Notes under the pieces: generated by a model | The model's database searches: none | Told to the model about the DNA's origin: nothing | The model's input: the letters and a program-made list of their open reading frames with translations, nothing else | NCBI GenBank assembly: GCA_902798685.1 | Contig: CADBXO010000011.1 | Span: forward strand, 1-56,997 | Direction: 5' to 3' | DNA from: an uncultured Bacteroidales bacterium | GTDB taxonomy: Bacteria > Bacteroidota > Bacteroidia > Bacteroidales > Bacteroidaceae | DNA: 56,997 nt | Part shown: positions 8,377 through 16,549 of the stretch, piece by piece | How positions within the stretch are numbered: position 1 is the first letter of the stretch | Layout: each line of letters opens with the position of its first letter | Translations under genes and position numbers: made by a program

Positions 8377-9544
8377 AGTCCAGCTCGACCTCAACCTCCT
8401 CCAGATCATCATCCAGTTCATCATCAGGCAGGTCATCAAAATCAAATTCAAAGTCAGCTCCGGCAGCCACCAGTTCACTGTGCAGTTCACCCGCATCCTT
8501 TGAACGGTGCACGATATGCTCCGTCTTCCAAGTAGCGTCAAGCTTATTGCTCTCACTGTTGAGCTCCTTCCAAAGGATATCCTTAAGTTGCTGCAGTCCC
8601 AGTCCGCTCACGCCCGATATGAATACGTGGGGAATATCGGCCGGAAGATTGGGCTCCAGCATTGACATGAGCTCCTCATCTATAAGGTCACACTTGGTGA
8701 TGGCCAGAACGCGCTGCTTGTCAAGCATCTCGGGGTTGAACTGTGCCAGCTCATTGAGCAGAATCTCATATTCGCGCTTGATGTCATCAGTATCACCGGG
8801 AACCATGAACAGCAGCAGAGAGTTACGCTCGATATGACGCAGGAACCTGAGTCCCAGACCCTTACCCTCGCTGGCACCCTCAATGATACCGGGAATATCG
8901 GCCATTACGAATGACTTGCCTTCGCGATATGAGACGATACCCAGATTGGGCTCCAGTGTAGTGAACGGATAGTTTGCAATCTTGGGTTTTGCGGCCGATA
9001 TTGCTGACAGCAGTGTGGATTTGCCTGCATTGGGGAATCCCACCAGGCCCACGTCGGCCAGCAGTTTAAGTTCCAGGACTACCATGAGTTCCTGTGCCGG
9101 TTCACCGGGCTGCGCAAAACGGGGAGCCTGACGTGTGGCTGTACGGAAATGCCAGTTACCCAGACCTCCGCGGCCACCCTTGAGCAGAACCACCTCCTGA
9201 CCGTCATCGGTGATATCGCAAAGATACTCGCCGGTCTCGGCATCATAGGCTACGGTACCACAGGGAACCTCAATGATAACGTCATTGCCGTCCTTGCCGA
9301 AGCACTTGTTGCTGCCGCCGTTTCCGCCGTTCTCAGCAAATGCATGACGCTCATAACGCAGGTGCAGCAATGTCCAGTAGTTGCGGTTACCCTTAAGGAT
9401 AACGCTACCGCCCTTACCGCCGTCACCTCCGTCGGGACCGCCGTTTGGAATGTATTTGTCATGACGCAGATGGGCCGATCCGCGACCGCCCTTGCCCGAC
9501 CTGCAAAAGATCTTTACGTAGTCTACAAAATTTGATTCTGCCAT
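8375..9544 (-). CDS. obgE: GTPase ObgE/CgtA
   Basis: 389 aa. The N-terminal Obg domain is glycine-rich ([20 protein letters not shown], residues 17-36). The G domain has P-loop GFPNAGKST (about 166-174), G3 DIPG, NKxD-like TKCD and the SA-like ISGVSG segment. The C-terminal tail is strongly acidic ([20 protein letters not shown]), as in many Obg proteins. It is a ribosome-associated GTPase acting in 50S assembly and stress control. It is the last gene of hpt-adk-obgE, 21 bp after adk. Confidence 0.96.
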   Translation of the reverse strand: MAESNFVDYVKIFCRSGKGGRGSAHLRHDKYIPNGGPDGGDGGKGGSVILKGNRNYWTLLHLRYERHAFAENGGNGGSNKCFGKDGNDVIIEVPCGTVAYDAETGEYLCDITDDGQEVVLLKGGRGGLGNWHFRTATRQAPRFAQPGEPAQELMVVLELKLLADVGLVGFPNAGKSTLLSAISAAKPKIANYPFTTLEPNLGIVSYREGKSFVMADIPGIIEGASEGKGLGLRFLRHIERNSLLLFMVPGDTDDIKREYEILLNELAQFNPEMLDKQRVLAITKCDLIDEELMSMLEPNLPADIPHVFISGVSGLGLQQLKDILWKELNSESNKLDATWKTEHIVHRSKDAGELHSELVAAGADFEFDFDDLPDDELDDDLEEVEVELD

Positions 9545-9565
9545 ATATTCAAACTCAAGGTGGGG

Positions 9566-10135
9566 TCAGATTGACTCCACCTTCTCTATTATTTCCTTGA
9601 TCATCAGATCCTTGTCACCTTTAAAGGTAAACTCCGACAACACCCCCTCTTTTTTGAACCATTCAATCAGCGGATGGGTCTGGGTATAGTAAACGTTGAA
9701 ACGTTTCTTTATTGTCTCCTCGTTGTCATCGGACCTGCCCTCTACCTCTGCGCGGTGCAGAAGACGCTGCATCAGCACATCCTCGCTTACTATGAGGTTG
9801 AGTGTAACCGTTATCTTCTCGCCACGCTCCTGCAGCATCTCCTTGAGAGCCTTGGCCTGTACGATTGTGCGGGGAAAACCGTCAAATATAACTCCGGGAC
9901 CTTCACGCATGGTGTCGTATACATCGGCCAGCATGTCTATAATAAGGTCATCAGGTATAAGTTGTCCTTTTTCAATATATCCTTCGGCTATTCTACCCAG
10001 TTCTGTGCCCTCCCTTATCTCGGAGCGGAGCACATCACCCGTGGATATGTGGTTATAACCGAATTTCTCAACAAGGGCAGCACTGTAAGTCCCCTTACCT
10101 GAACCAGGGGCGCCAAAGATTACTATGTTGTCCAT
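9566..10135 (-). CDS. adk: Adenylate kinase (short form)
   Basis: 189 aa. P-loop GAPGSGKGT at residues 8-16, AMP-binding STGDVLR, and FDGFPRT near residue 85. It lacks the 30-residue extended LID with zinc cysteines, which fits the short bacterial class common in Bacteroidetes. It interconverts ATP + AMP and 2 ADP in the cytosol. It sits between hpt and obgE in one operon (11-bp and 21-bp gaps). Confidence 0.96.
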   Translation of the reverse strand: MDNIVIFGAPGSGKGTYSAALVEKFGYNHISTGDVLRSEIREGTELGRIAEGYIEKGQLIPDDLIIDMLADVYDTMREGPGVIFDGFPRTIVQAKALKEMLQERGEKITVTLNLIVSEDVLMQRLLHRAEVEGRSDDNEETIKKRFNVYYTQTHPLIEWFKKEGVLSEFTFKGDKDLMIKEIIEKVESI

Positions 10136-10146
10136 CCTAAATACAA

Positions 10147-10686
10147 TTATTCCTTTACAATCTTATAAATATCACGTGAGTTGCGGCCGAATCCGTCATA
10201 ATCCAGACCGTATCCTACAATAAATCCGTTGGGAATATTCATGGCCAGATACTTGAGGTTGATGTCAACCTTGAGTTTGTCAGGCTTGCAAAGCAGGGCG
10301 CATACCTGAACTGATGCAGCCTTCTTCTCGGCCAGTGAATCCAGTACGTCACGCATGGTGTAGCCGGTATCCACAATATCCTCAACAATGATGATATGGC
10401 GGCCTTCCACATCCTCCTGCAGGCCCATAAGTTCCTTAACCTTTCCGGTTGTGTCAGTTCCCTGATATGATGAAACCTTCACGAAAGAGACATTACAAGG
10501 AACGTTTACGTCCTTGAGCAGGTCTGCTGCGAACATGAATGAGCCGTTCAGAACGCACAGGAACAGCGGTTCCTTGCCTACATAATCACGGTTAATCTCA
10601 GCTGCGACTCTCTTTATCTCCTTCTGTATTTCCTCCTCTTTAAGAAAGACCTCAAACTCTCTGTCCTTTACCTGAATGTGTCCCAT
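10147..10686 (-). CDS. hpt: Hypoxanthine phosphoribosyltransferase
   Basis: 179 aa type I phosphoribosyltransferase. The PRPP loop is HIIIVEDIVDTGYT (around 97-110); an SSYQGTDTTGK flexible loop and a C-terminal IVGYGLDYDGFGRN purine-contact segment are present. It salvages hypoxanthine and guanine to IMP and GMP. It leads the hpt-adk-obgE operon, a logical purine-nucleotide pair with adk. Confidence 0.95.
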   Translation of the reverse strand: MGHIQVKDREFEVFLKEEEIQKEIKRVAAEINRDYVGKEPLFLCVLNGSFMFAADLLKDVNVPCNVSFVKVSSYQGTDTTGKVKELMGLQEDVEGRHIIIVEDIVDTGYTMRDVLDSLAEKKAASVQVCALLCKPDKLKVDINLKYLAMNIPNGFIVGYGLDYDGFGRNSRDIYKIVKE

Positions 10687-10707
10687 ATGTCTCGTATTTT
10701 TATTATG

Positions 10708-10715
10708 CGAATATA
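10708..10715 (-). promoter_or_regulatory. -7 box for hpt-adk-obgE
   Basis: TATATTCG on the minus strand, a one-base variant of TAnnTTTG, lies 21 bp upstream of the hpt ATG. Confidence 0.45.
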
Positions 10716-10768
10716 CTCAAAAAAGCACGTCAATACTGTGACTATGTCTATTTTTAACAAAATAAGCG

Positions 10769-10776
10769 TACATTTG
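10769..10776 (+). promoter_or_regulatory. -7 box for nnrD
   Basis: TACATTTG, perfect TAnnTTTG, 21 bp before the nnrD ATG at 10797. Confidence 0.6.
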
Positions 10777-10796
10777 CCGAGTGAAATTGCCAAACT

Positions 10797-11642
10797 ATGG
10801 ACAAAGTAACCGTCAGTCAGGACTATGTAAAACCACTGCTCAAGCCGCGTGATCCCAAGGCATACAAGAACACGTTCGGTCATGCGTTGCTTTATGCCGG
10901 CAGCCTGGGAATGGCAGGAGCCGCTGTCCTGTCTGCCAGAGCATGCCTCCGCTCAGGAGTGGGTCTGCTGACGGTCTGCTCTCCCTCCTGCAACAACGAC
11001 ATACTCCAGATATCCGTACCCGAGGCCATGACGATTGCGTCCGATGACCTGTACGCCAACACCGACCTGAGCCGATACAATGCCGTAGGAGCCGGCCCCG
11101 GTCTGGGTCAGGGCGATTCACAGAATGCCATACTTGAGAAACTGCTCAAGAGCTCATCATACCCCATGGTACTTGATGCCGATGCACTCAACATCATCGC
11201 CCGCAGCAAATATCTGCTCGAGTATGTTCCAGCAGGTTCCTTATTGACTCCCCACCCCGGCGAGCTTCAGCGTCTTGTAGGTCAGGCCACCGATTATGAC
11301 GATATGATACAAAAAGCCAAGGCCCTTGCCACCGAAAACGGAATCACTGTAGTGGTAAAAGGTGCTCCCACCGTTACCATTGCACCCGACGGCACGATGT
11401 ACGTCAACACCACCGGAAATCCGGGCATGGCCACAGGAGGTTCCGGCGACGTGCTTACCGGCATGGTCCTGGCCCTGCTGGCACAAGGATTCAAAAGCGA
11501 ACAGGCCGCATTGATTGCAGTTTATATACATGGACTTGCAGGCGATATAGCAGCACGGAAACTCAGCATGACGGCCATGACATCGGCCGATATTGCCGAC
11601 AATCTGCCGCAAGCCTGGTTACAAATGACAGAAACGTTATGA
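10797..11642 (+). CDS. nnrD: ADP-dependent NAD(P)H-hydrate dehydratase
   Basis: 281 aa of ribokinase-like fold. Diagnostic motifs are KNTFGHALLYAGSLGMAGAA near the N-terminus, LTPHPGEL near residue 152 and NPGMATGGSGDVLTG (about 208-222, with the catalytic GSGD). It dehydrates S-NAD(P)HX with ADP as part of metabolite repair. Only the dehydratase domain is present; many bacteria carry a fusion with the NnrE epimerase, which is not in this window. The stop overlaps the start of the next gene (ATGA). Confidence 0.9.
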   Translation: MDKVTVSQDYVKPLLKPRDPKAYKNTFGHALLYAGSLGMAGAAVLSARACLRSGVGLLTVCSPSCNNDILQISVPEAMTIASDDLYANTDLSRYNAVGAGPGLGQGDSQNAILEKLLKSSSYPMVLDADALNIIARSKYLLEYVPAGSLLTPHPGELQRLVGQATDYDDMIQKAKALATENGITVVVKGAPTVTIAPDGTMYVNTTGNPGMATGGSGDVLTGMVLALLAQGFKSEQAALIAVYIHGLAGDIAARKLSMTAMTSADIADNLPQAWLQMTETL

Positions 11643-12749
11643 CTATGAATATCAGAAAAATAGCTCTTACCGCAGGGCTGCTGTTATCGGTTCTTACCAC
11701 ATCAGCACAGGGACAGTCATCGGCCTATCAGCCGGGAGTGACCCAGGACGGCGTCTCATACTTTCTCCCCAAGACCATGGTCACCGTGACCGTTACGGCC
11801 CAGAAACAGACCTTCAAGCCGGGTGAGTTCTCCCGCTATGCCGAGCGTTACCTTCGTTTGAGCGATGTCAAGGACAAAGCCGAGGAGGTATGGTCAATAA
11901 AGGATATCAAAATACAGACTGTAGGAGTACCCGATAAGGATAACCTCTACACCCTGACCTTCCCCGCCAAGGGCAACCGCCCCTATTTCGAGCTTACCAA
12001 TGACGGAGTGTTGCGTGGCGTCAACGTACGCGCCAAAGAGCCCACCGCCAAGAGTGAACCCGCTCCGGCACCCAAGCAGGCCAAGAAAGTCAACCCGCAG
12101 GAGTATATGACCGAGGAGATACTTATGGCCAGTTCAACCGCCAAGATGGCCGAACTCACCGCCAAGGAGATTTACAATATCCGTGAGAGCCGCAACAACA
12201 TAACCCGCGGTCAGGCCGATTTCGTTCCCACCGACGGCGAATCACTCAAGTTCATGCTCGAGTCACTCACCGCTCAGGAAACCGCCCTGCTGACACTTTT
12301 CAGCGGCACCAATGAGACTGAGGAGGTTACCTTCACAATCAACGTAACCCCCGATGAGGCCCTCAACCCCCGATGAGGCCATCAACAAGCAGATACTGTT
12401 CCGTTTCTCGACCAAGCTGGGCGTGCTCCCCACAGACAATCTGGCCGGCGAGCCCGTTTGGATTGACATAACAGACCGCAACATGTCCGGCAGCTACACT
12501 CTGGATCCCGATCAGCAGAAGAAACTGCAGGCCGCCAAATCCAAGAAAGAAGGTACTTTCCTCTACTACCGCCTGCCCGGACGTGCAGTCTTGAGAGTCT
12601 ACAACAACCGCACCACATTCCTTGATCAGGAGATTCAGGTGGCACAGTTCGGAAACGTTGAGGTTATCTCTTCTTCCATAATGGGAAAGATGGCCGATAC
12701 CAAGATCACCTTTGACACCACAACCGGTGCCGTTCTCACGATAGAGTAA
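11639..12749 (+). pseudogene. DUF4831-type secreted protein, frameshifted
   Basis: The upstream frame encodes 245 aa (signal peptide ALTAGLLLSVLTTSAQGQ; then YQPGVTQDGVSYFLPKT and later ARYAER-type segments) and stops at 12376. The downstream frame (from about 12354) supplies the missing C-terminal 120 residues to 12749 (NKQILFRFSTKLGVLP). The junction is a 19-bp imperfect tandem duplication at 12348-12385; deleting one copy restores a single frame of about 363 codons. Either the gene is recently broken or the assembly carries an error. Similarity to DUF4831 proteins is from general family memory. Confidence 0.7.
12348..12385 (+). repeat. 19-bp imperfect tandem duplication causing a +1 frameshift
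   Basis: CCCCCGATGAGGCCcTCAA (12348-12366) is followed directly by CCCCCGATGAGGCCaTCAA (12367-12385): 18 of 19 bases are identical. Confidence 0.95.
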
Positions 12750-12769
12750 CAGGCAAGGCGCAAAATAAT

Positions 12770-12798
12770 AAGGGCGGCTCCCAAAAGGAACCGCCCTT
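12770..12798. terminator. Bidirectional terminator
   Basis: AAGGGCGG (12770-12777) pairs with CCGCCCTT (12791-12798) between the convergent DUF4831-type and permease genes. Confidence 0.75.
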
Positions 12799-12817
12799 AA
12801 TCTTTCTGTCACTAAGG

Positions 12818-14119
12818 TTACAGGAGTATGTAACGCAAGATGAACAGAACTGCAAGAACCCACATCATGATGCTGATCTTCTTGAGCTTGCCGGTCAGGG
12901 CATTCAGAACAACATAAGAGATGAGGCCCAGCATGATACCGTCAGAGATGCTGTATGCCAGAGGCATTACAATCATTGTGATGTAAGCAGGTATGCACTC
13001 TGAGAAATCATTGAAGTCAACATCCAGGATTGATGACATCATCATAACACCTACCAGAATCAGAGCAGGAGCTGTAGCTGCTGACGGTATTCCAATGAAT
13101 ATCGGAGCAAAGAACAGAGCTACTGCAAAGCAGATAGCGGTTGTGAATGAGGTCAGACCTGTGCGGCCACCGGTAGCAACGCCTGATGCGCTCTCTACGT
13201 AGGTAGTGGTGGTGCTGGTACCGAAAGCGGCACCTGCAACGGTTGCAATGGCATCGGCCATAAGAACCTTCTTAACACCGGGGATGGTACCGTCAGGATT
13301 GATCATGTTAGCCTTCTTGGATACACCGATAACGGTTCCGATGGTATCGAACATATCGATGAACAGGAATGTGAAGACTACGATAACCATGTTCCATGAC
13401 AGGATGTTGTGCCACTCAAACTTGCAGAAGATAGGTGCAATTGAAGGAACAGAACTAACCACACCGTCAAACTTGGTGATACCGAAAGGAATACCGATGA
13501 TAGCGGTAACGATGATACCTATCAGCATTGATCCGGGAACCTTGAGGATCATCATCACTGATGTGATAACCAGACCGATGAGAGCCAGCAGAGCTGTACC
13601 GCCGGTGATGTCACCCAGAGCGATGATTGTGCCGCCGTCATCAACGATGATACCTGCATTTACAAGTCCGATGAAAGCGATGAACAGACCGATACCGGCT
13701 GATACAGCGCTCTTCATGGCTGCAGGAATGGCATTGATGATAGCCTCACGGATGTTGGTCACGGTGAGGATGATAAAGATGATACCCTCAATGAATACGG
13801 CTGTCAATGCGAACTGCCAGCTGTATCCCATAGTCAGACATACGGTGTAAACAAAGAATGCGTTCAGACCCAGACCAGGAGCCAGGGCGAAGGGCTTCTT
13901 GGCATAAATAGACATTACCAATGTACCTACGATAGCAGCCAGAGCGGTTGCAGTAAAGACTGCACCCTTAGGCATGCCCATCTCCTCCAGTGCGCCGAAG
14001 ATATCCGGGTTAACTGCAAGGATGTAGGCCATTGTCAGGAAAGTGGTGATACCGGCAACAATCTCAGTCTTGACATTGTTCTTGGCGGGATCAAATCCTA
14101 AAACTTTCAGAAATGACAT
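12818..14119 (-). CDS. NCS2/AzgA-type purine permease
   Basis: 433 aa, about 12-14 hydrophobic segments. It starts LKVLGFDPAKNNVKTEIVAGITTFLTMAYILAVNP, the hallmark of the AzgA/PbuG/PbuO branch, followed by FALAPGLGLNAFF and the GTSTTTTYVESASGVATGGRTGLTS signature. The branch imports adenine, guanine or hypoxanthine with protons across the inner membrane; substrate choice is not resolvable here. Last gene of a same-strand group with a DUF5020 barrel and a uracil/xanthine-type permease. Confidence 0.9.
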   Translation of the reverse strand: MSFLKVLGFDPAKNNVKTEIVAGITTFLTMAYILAVNPDIFGALEEMGMPKGAVFTATALAAIVGTLVMSIYAKKPFALAPGLGLNAFFVYTVCLTMGYSWQFALTAVFIEGIIFIILTVTNIREAIINAIPAAMKSAVSAGIGLFIAFIGLVNAGIIVDDGGTIIALGDITGGTALLALIGLVITSVMMILKVPGSMLIGIIVTAIIGIPFGITKFDGVVSSVPSIAPIFCKFEWHNILSWNMVIVVFTFLFIDMFDTIGTVIGVSKKANMINPDGTIPGVKKVLMADAIATVAGAAFGTSTTTTYVESASGVATGGRTGLTSFTTAICFAVALFFAPIFIGIPSAATAPALILVGVMMMSSILDVDFNDFSECIPAYITMIVMPLAYSISDGIMLGLISYVVLNALTGKLKKISIMMWVLAVLFILRYILL

Positions 14120-14152
14120 GATTATTGGAAATTAAGTTAATACTACATCAAA

Positions 14153-14899
14153 TCAGAAATTCCACTTAGCACCCAAGCAAGGATTGCATACGAATCCCTT
14201 ATCTCTGAAGTTGTATGAGAGCTCTACCTCACCACCCAGATTGAAGTTGGGGCAGTTGAAGAACTTACCTACGTTGTACCAAACCTGAGGCTCAGTGAGG
14301 AGCTTGAACTTAGTCTCCTTTACCTTAGGAAGACCATTGTCATCAACGCCATCGGCATATGCACCATTCTCACCCCAGAAATCCAGGAAGCCTGAGAATC
14401 TCAGTCCCTCTACGCCAAAGATGTCCTGCATGCCCCATACGCCTGTGAACTGAACAGGAATATCTGCAGCGTTATTATTGGTGTACAGCTTGTACAGAAG
14501 AGCAAGAGTGAAGGTGTTTGAGAAATCATCGTTATGCAGGAAATACTCGGCACCGAACAACCAGTTACGTACTGAGAAACCGCCGAAGTTACCGGCCTGG
14601 AACTCAACATGTGCGCTGAGTGCGCCAAGAGAAGACTCCTGCCAGAAGTTCAGGGCACGCTCAATCTCCATATAGGTGCTCTGTGTACCAAAGATCTTGG
14701 CATCGCGCTGATTCTTAGTAGTGTAGTCGTAATCTACAAAGAAGAATGTGCTACCCCAATCATCACCCTTGAACATTTCAAGAGTAGTAGTAACCAACTT
14801 GCGATTCTCACCCAGATCATAGAATACCTGGAGATTTGTCTGTGCAAAAGCACCTACTGACAGCAGGGCGAAACCTGCAAATGCAACAACTTTTTTCAT
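14153..14899 (-). CDS. DUF5020/Tsx-like outer membrane protein
   Basis: 248 aa. Signal peptide MKKVVAFAGFALLSVGAFAQ. The mature protein is dominated by alternating aromatic beta strands (STFFFVDYDYT, FSNTFTLALLYKLYTNN, VELSYNFRDKG) and ends with KWNF, a barrel-type C-terminal Phe. The family resembles nucleoside channel Tsx. Its place between two nucleobase permeases supports outer-membrane entry of nucleosides or bases. Spacings are 33 bp to the downstream permease and 39 bp to the upstream one. Confidence 0.75.
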   Translation of the reverse strand: MKKVVAFAGFALLSVGAFAQTNLQVFYDLGENRKLVTTTLEMFKGDDWGSTFFFVDYDYTTKNQRDAKIFGTQSTYMEIERALNFWQESSLGALSAHVEFQAGNFGGFSVRNWLFGAEYFLHNDDFSNTFTLALLYKLYTNNNAADIPVQFTGVWGMQDIFGVEGLRFSGFLDFWGENGAYADGVDDNGLPKVKETKFKLLTEPQVWYNVGKFFNCPNFNLGGEVELSYNFRDKGFVCNPCLGAKWNF

Positions 14900-14938
14900 A
14901 CAAAAAACTTAATAAGTTAGTATAATGAGTTAAATGAG

Positions 14939-16327
14939 TTATCCGTTGAACTTGGGATCGTCATGCAGAGGCTTCTTGAACTCCTCAGGCAGATCCTGAC
15001 CCTCGGCGGTAGCACGCTTACCGCTTGCATACTCGCTTGTAAAGTGGAAGTCGTTACCGGGAAGGATTGCATTAAGGATGATGCCTACCAGAGCGGCAAC
15101 TGCCAGACCTGACAGAGAAATCTTACCAAAGGTAATGCTGCCGGGGCCGAAATTGATACCGATGGCCAGAACCAGGATCAGAGCTGCAATCAGCACGTTG
15201 CGGTTGTTTGTAAAATCAACCTTGTTCTCAACCAGGTTACGAACGCCGACTGCAGAAATCATACCGTAGAGCACCAGAGAAACACCACCTACAGTTGCGG
15301 TAGGCATAGCGTAGATAATCTGGGCGAACTTGGGGCAGAATGAGAATACGATAGCCAGACATGCTGCAATGCGTACAACCTTGGGATCAAACACCTTGGT
15401 CAGGTTCAGTACACCGGTATTCTCACCGTATGTAGTGTTGGCAGGAGCACCGAACAGGGCAGCCAGAGCGGTAGCGCAGCCGTCACCCATAAGAGTGCGG
15501 TGCAGACCGGGATCGGCAATGAAGTTACGGTTGCAGGTTGATGAGATGGCGCATACATCACCGATATGCTCAATCATGGTTGCAAATGCAATAGGCACGA
15601 TTGCGATGATTGCAGTCCATACGAATGACCAGTCAGGGTTCTGCAGTACTGAGAAAGCTGTGTTCTCCCATGCGAAAGGCATTCCGAACCATGCGGCCTC
15701 CTTAACGGCAGAGAAATCAACCTGTCCGAAACATGCTGCAACGATATATGAACCGATAACACCAAGGATGATTGGAATGATCTTGATCATGCCCTTGCCG
15801 AAGATATTGCATATCACGATGATAACGATGGCAAGCAGTGCAATCCACCAGTTGCTCTGGCAGTTGTTGATGGCACTTGATGACAGGATAAGACCGATTG
15901 AAATGATGATAGGACCTGTTACTACGGGCGGGAAGAAACGCATGGTGCGGCGAACACCGTAGAACTTGAACAGGGCGGCCAGCACAAAGTAGAGCAGACC
16001 TGCGCAGAATACGCCGATGCAGGCGTAAGTAAGAGCTACACCTTCTGTCATTCCAAGACCTACACCGAATTCCTTAACGGCAGTATAACCGCCCAGGAAA
16101 GCGAATGAGGAACCCAGGAATGCAGGAACCTTCATCTTAGTAAACAAATGGAAAATCAGTGTGCCGATACCTGCAAACAGCAGAGTGGCCGAAACTGACA
16201 GACCGGTGAGAAGCGGAACCAGAACCGTAGCACCGAACATAGCGAACATGTGCTGACATCCCAGTACGAACATTTTACCACCGCCAAGGGTACTGGCATC
16301 GTAGATGCCCTCCTGTTTTAACTCCAT
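14939..16327 (-). CDS. uraA: Uracil/xanthine permease (NCS2/NAT family)
   Basis: 462 aa integral membrane protein. It reads VLGCQHMFAMFGATVLVPLLTGLS near residue 22, the conserved QH motif of TM1 in NAT carriers; FGAPANTTYGENTGVLNLT is the NAT signature segment around residue 290. It imports uracil or a related base by proton symport. UraA-like length is about 430; here a soluble C-terminal tail of about 30 residues is added. It leads the nucleobase uptake group. Confidence 0.88.
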   Translation of the reverse strand: MELKQEGIYDASTLGGGKMFVLGCQHMFAMFGATVLVPLLTGLSVSATLLFAGIGTLIFHLFTKMKVPAFLGSSFAFLGGYTAVKEFGVGLGMTEGVALTYACIGVFCAGLLYFVLAALFKFYGVRRTMRFFPPVVTGPIIISIGLILSSSAINNCQSNWWIALLAIVIIVICNIFGKGMIKIIPIILGVIGSYIVAACFGQVDFSAVKEAAWFGMPFAWENTAFSVLQNPDWSFVWTAIIAIVPIAFATMIEHIGDVCAISSTCNRNFIADPGLHRTLMGDGCATALAALFGAPANTTYGENTGVLNLTKVFDPKVVRIAACLAIVFSFCPKFAQIIYAMPTATVGGVSLVLYGMISAVGVRNLVENKVDFTNNRNVLIAALILVLAIGINFGPGSITFGKISLSGLAVAALVGIILNAILPGNDFHFTSEYASGKRATAEGQDLPEEFKKPLHDDPKFNG

Positions 16328-16379
16328 GATTGATAATTGTTTTGGTTATGAAATGTTTAATTCTGTTTTAACGTGTTAG

Positions 16380-16387
16380 CAAAAATA
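16380..16387 (-). promoter_or_regulatory. -7 box for the permease group
   Basis: TATTTTTG on the minus strand, 52 bp before the ATG at 16327. Confidence 0.5.
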
Positions 16388-16511
16388 ATTTCGCGTATAA
16401 AAATGTAAAAGAAATTAATCCGCTTTTTTGGCAATTGTTGATAACTTCCGCCAATCGGTTGAAAACTTTGATTTCATTGGAAATCAGCCCCCATATTTCC
16501 GTAATTTACGC

Positions 16512-16519
16512 TATATTTG
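16512..16519 (+). promoter_or_regulatory. -7 box for malQ
   Basis: TATATTTG lies 30 bp before the ATG at 16550. This excludes in-frame start codons inside the box. Confidence 0.6.
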
Positions 16520-16549
16520 TGCTTTGTGTTTTCTGATAATTGGAATAAG

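Noticed and set aside
8316-8837. Serine-rich frame opposite obgE
   Set aside because: It is the antisense reading of the acidic ObgE C-terminus.
12993-13850. Long frames opposite the AzgA-type permease
   Set aside because: Antisense of a hydrophobic gene with biased codons; no start signals or homology features.
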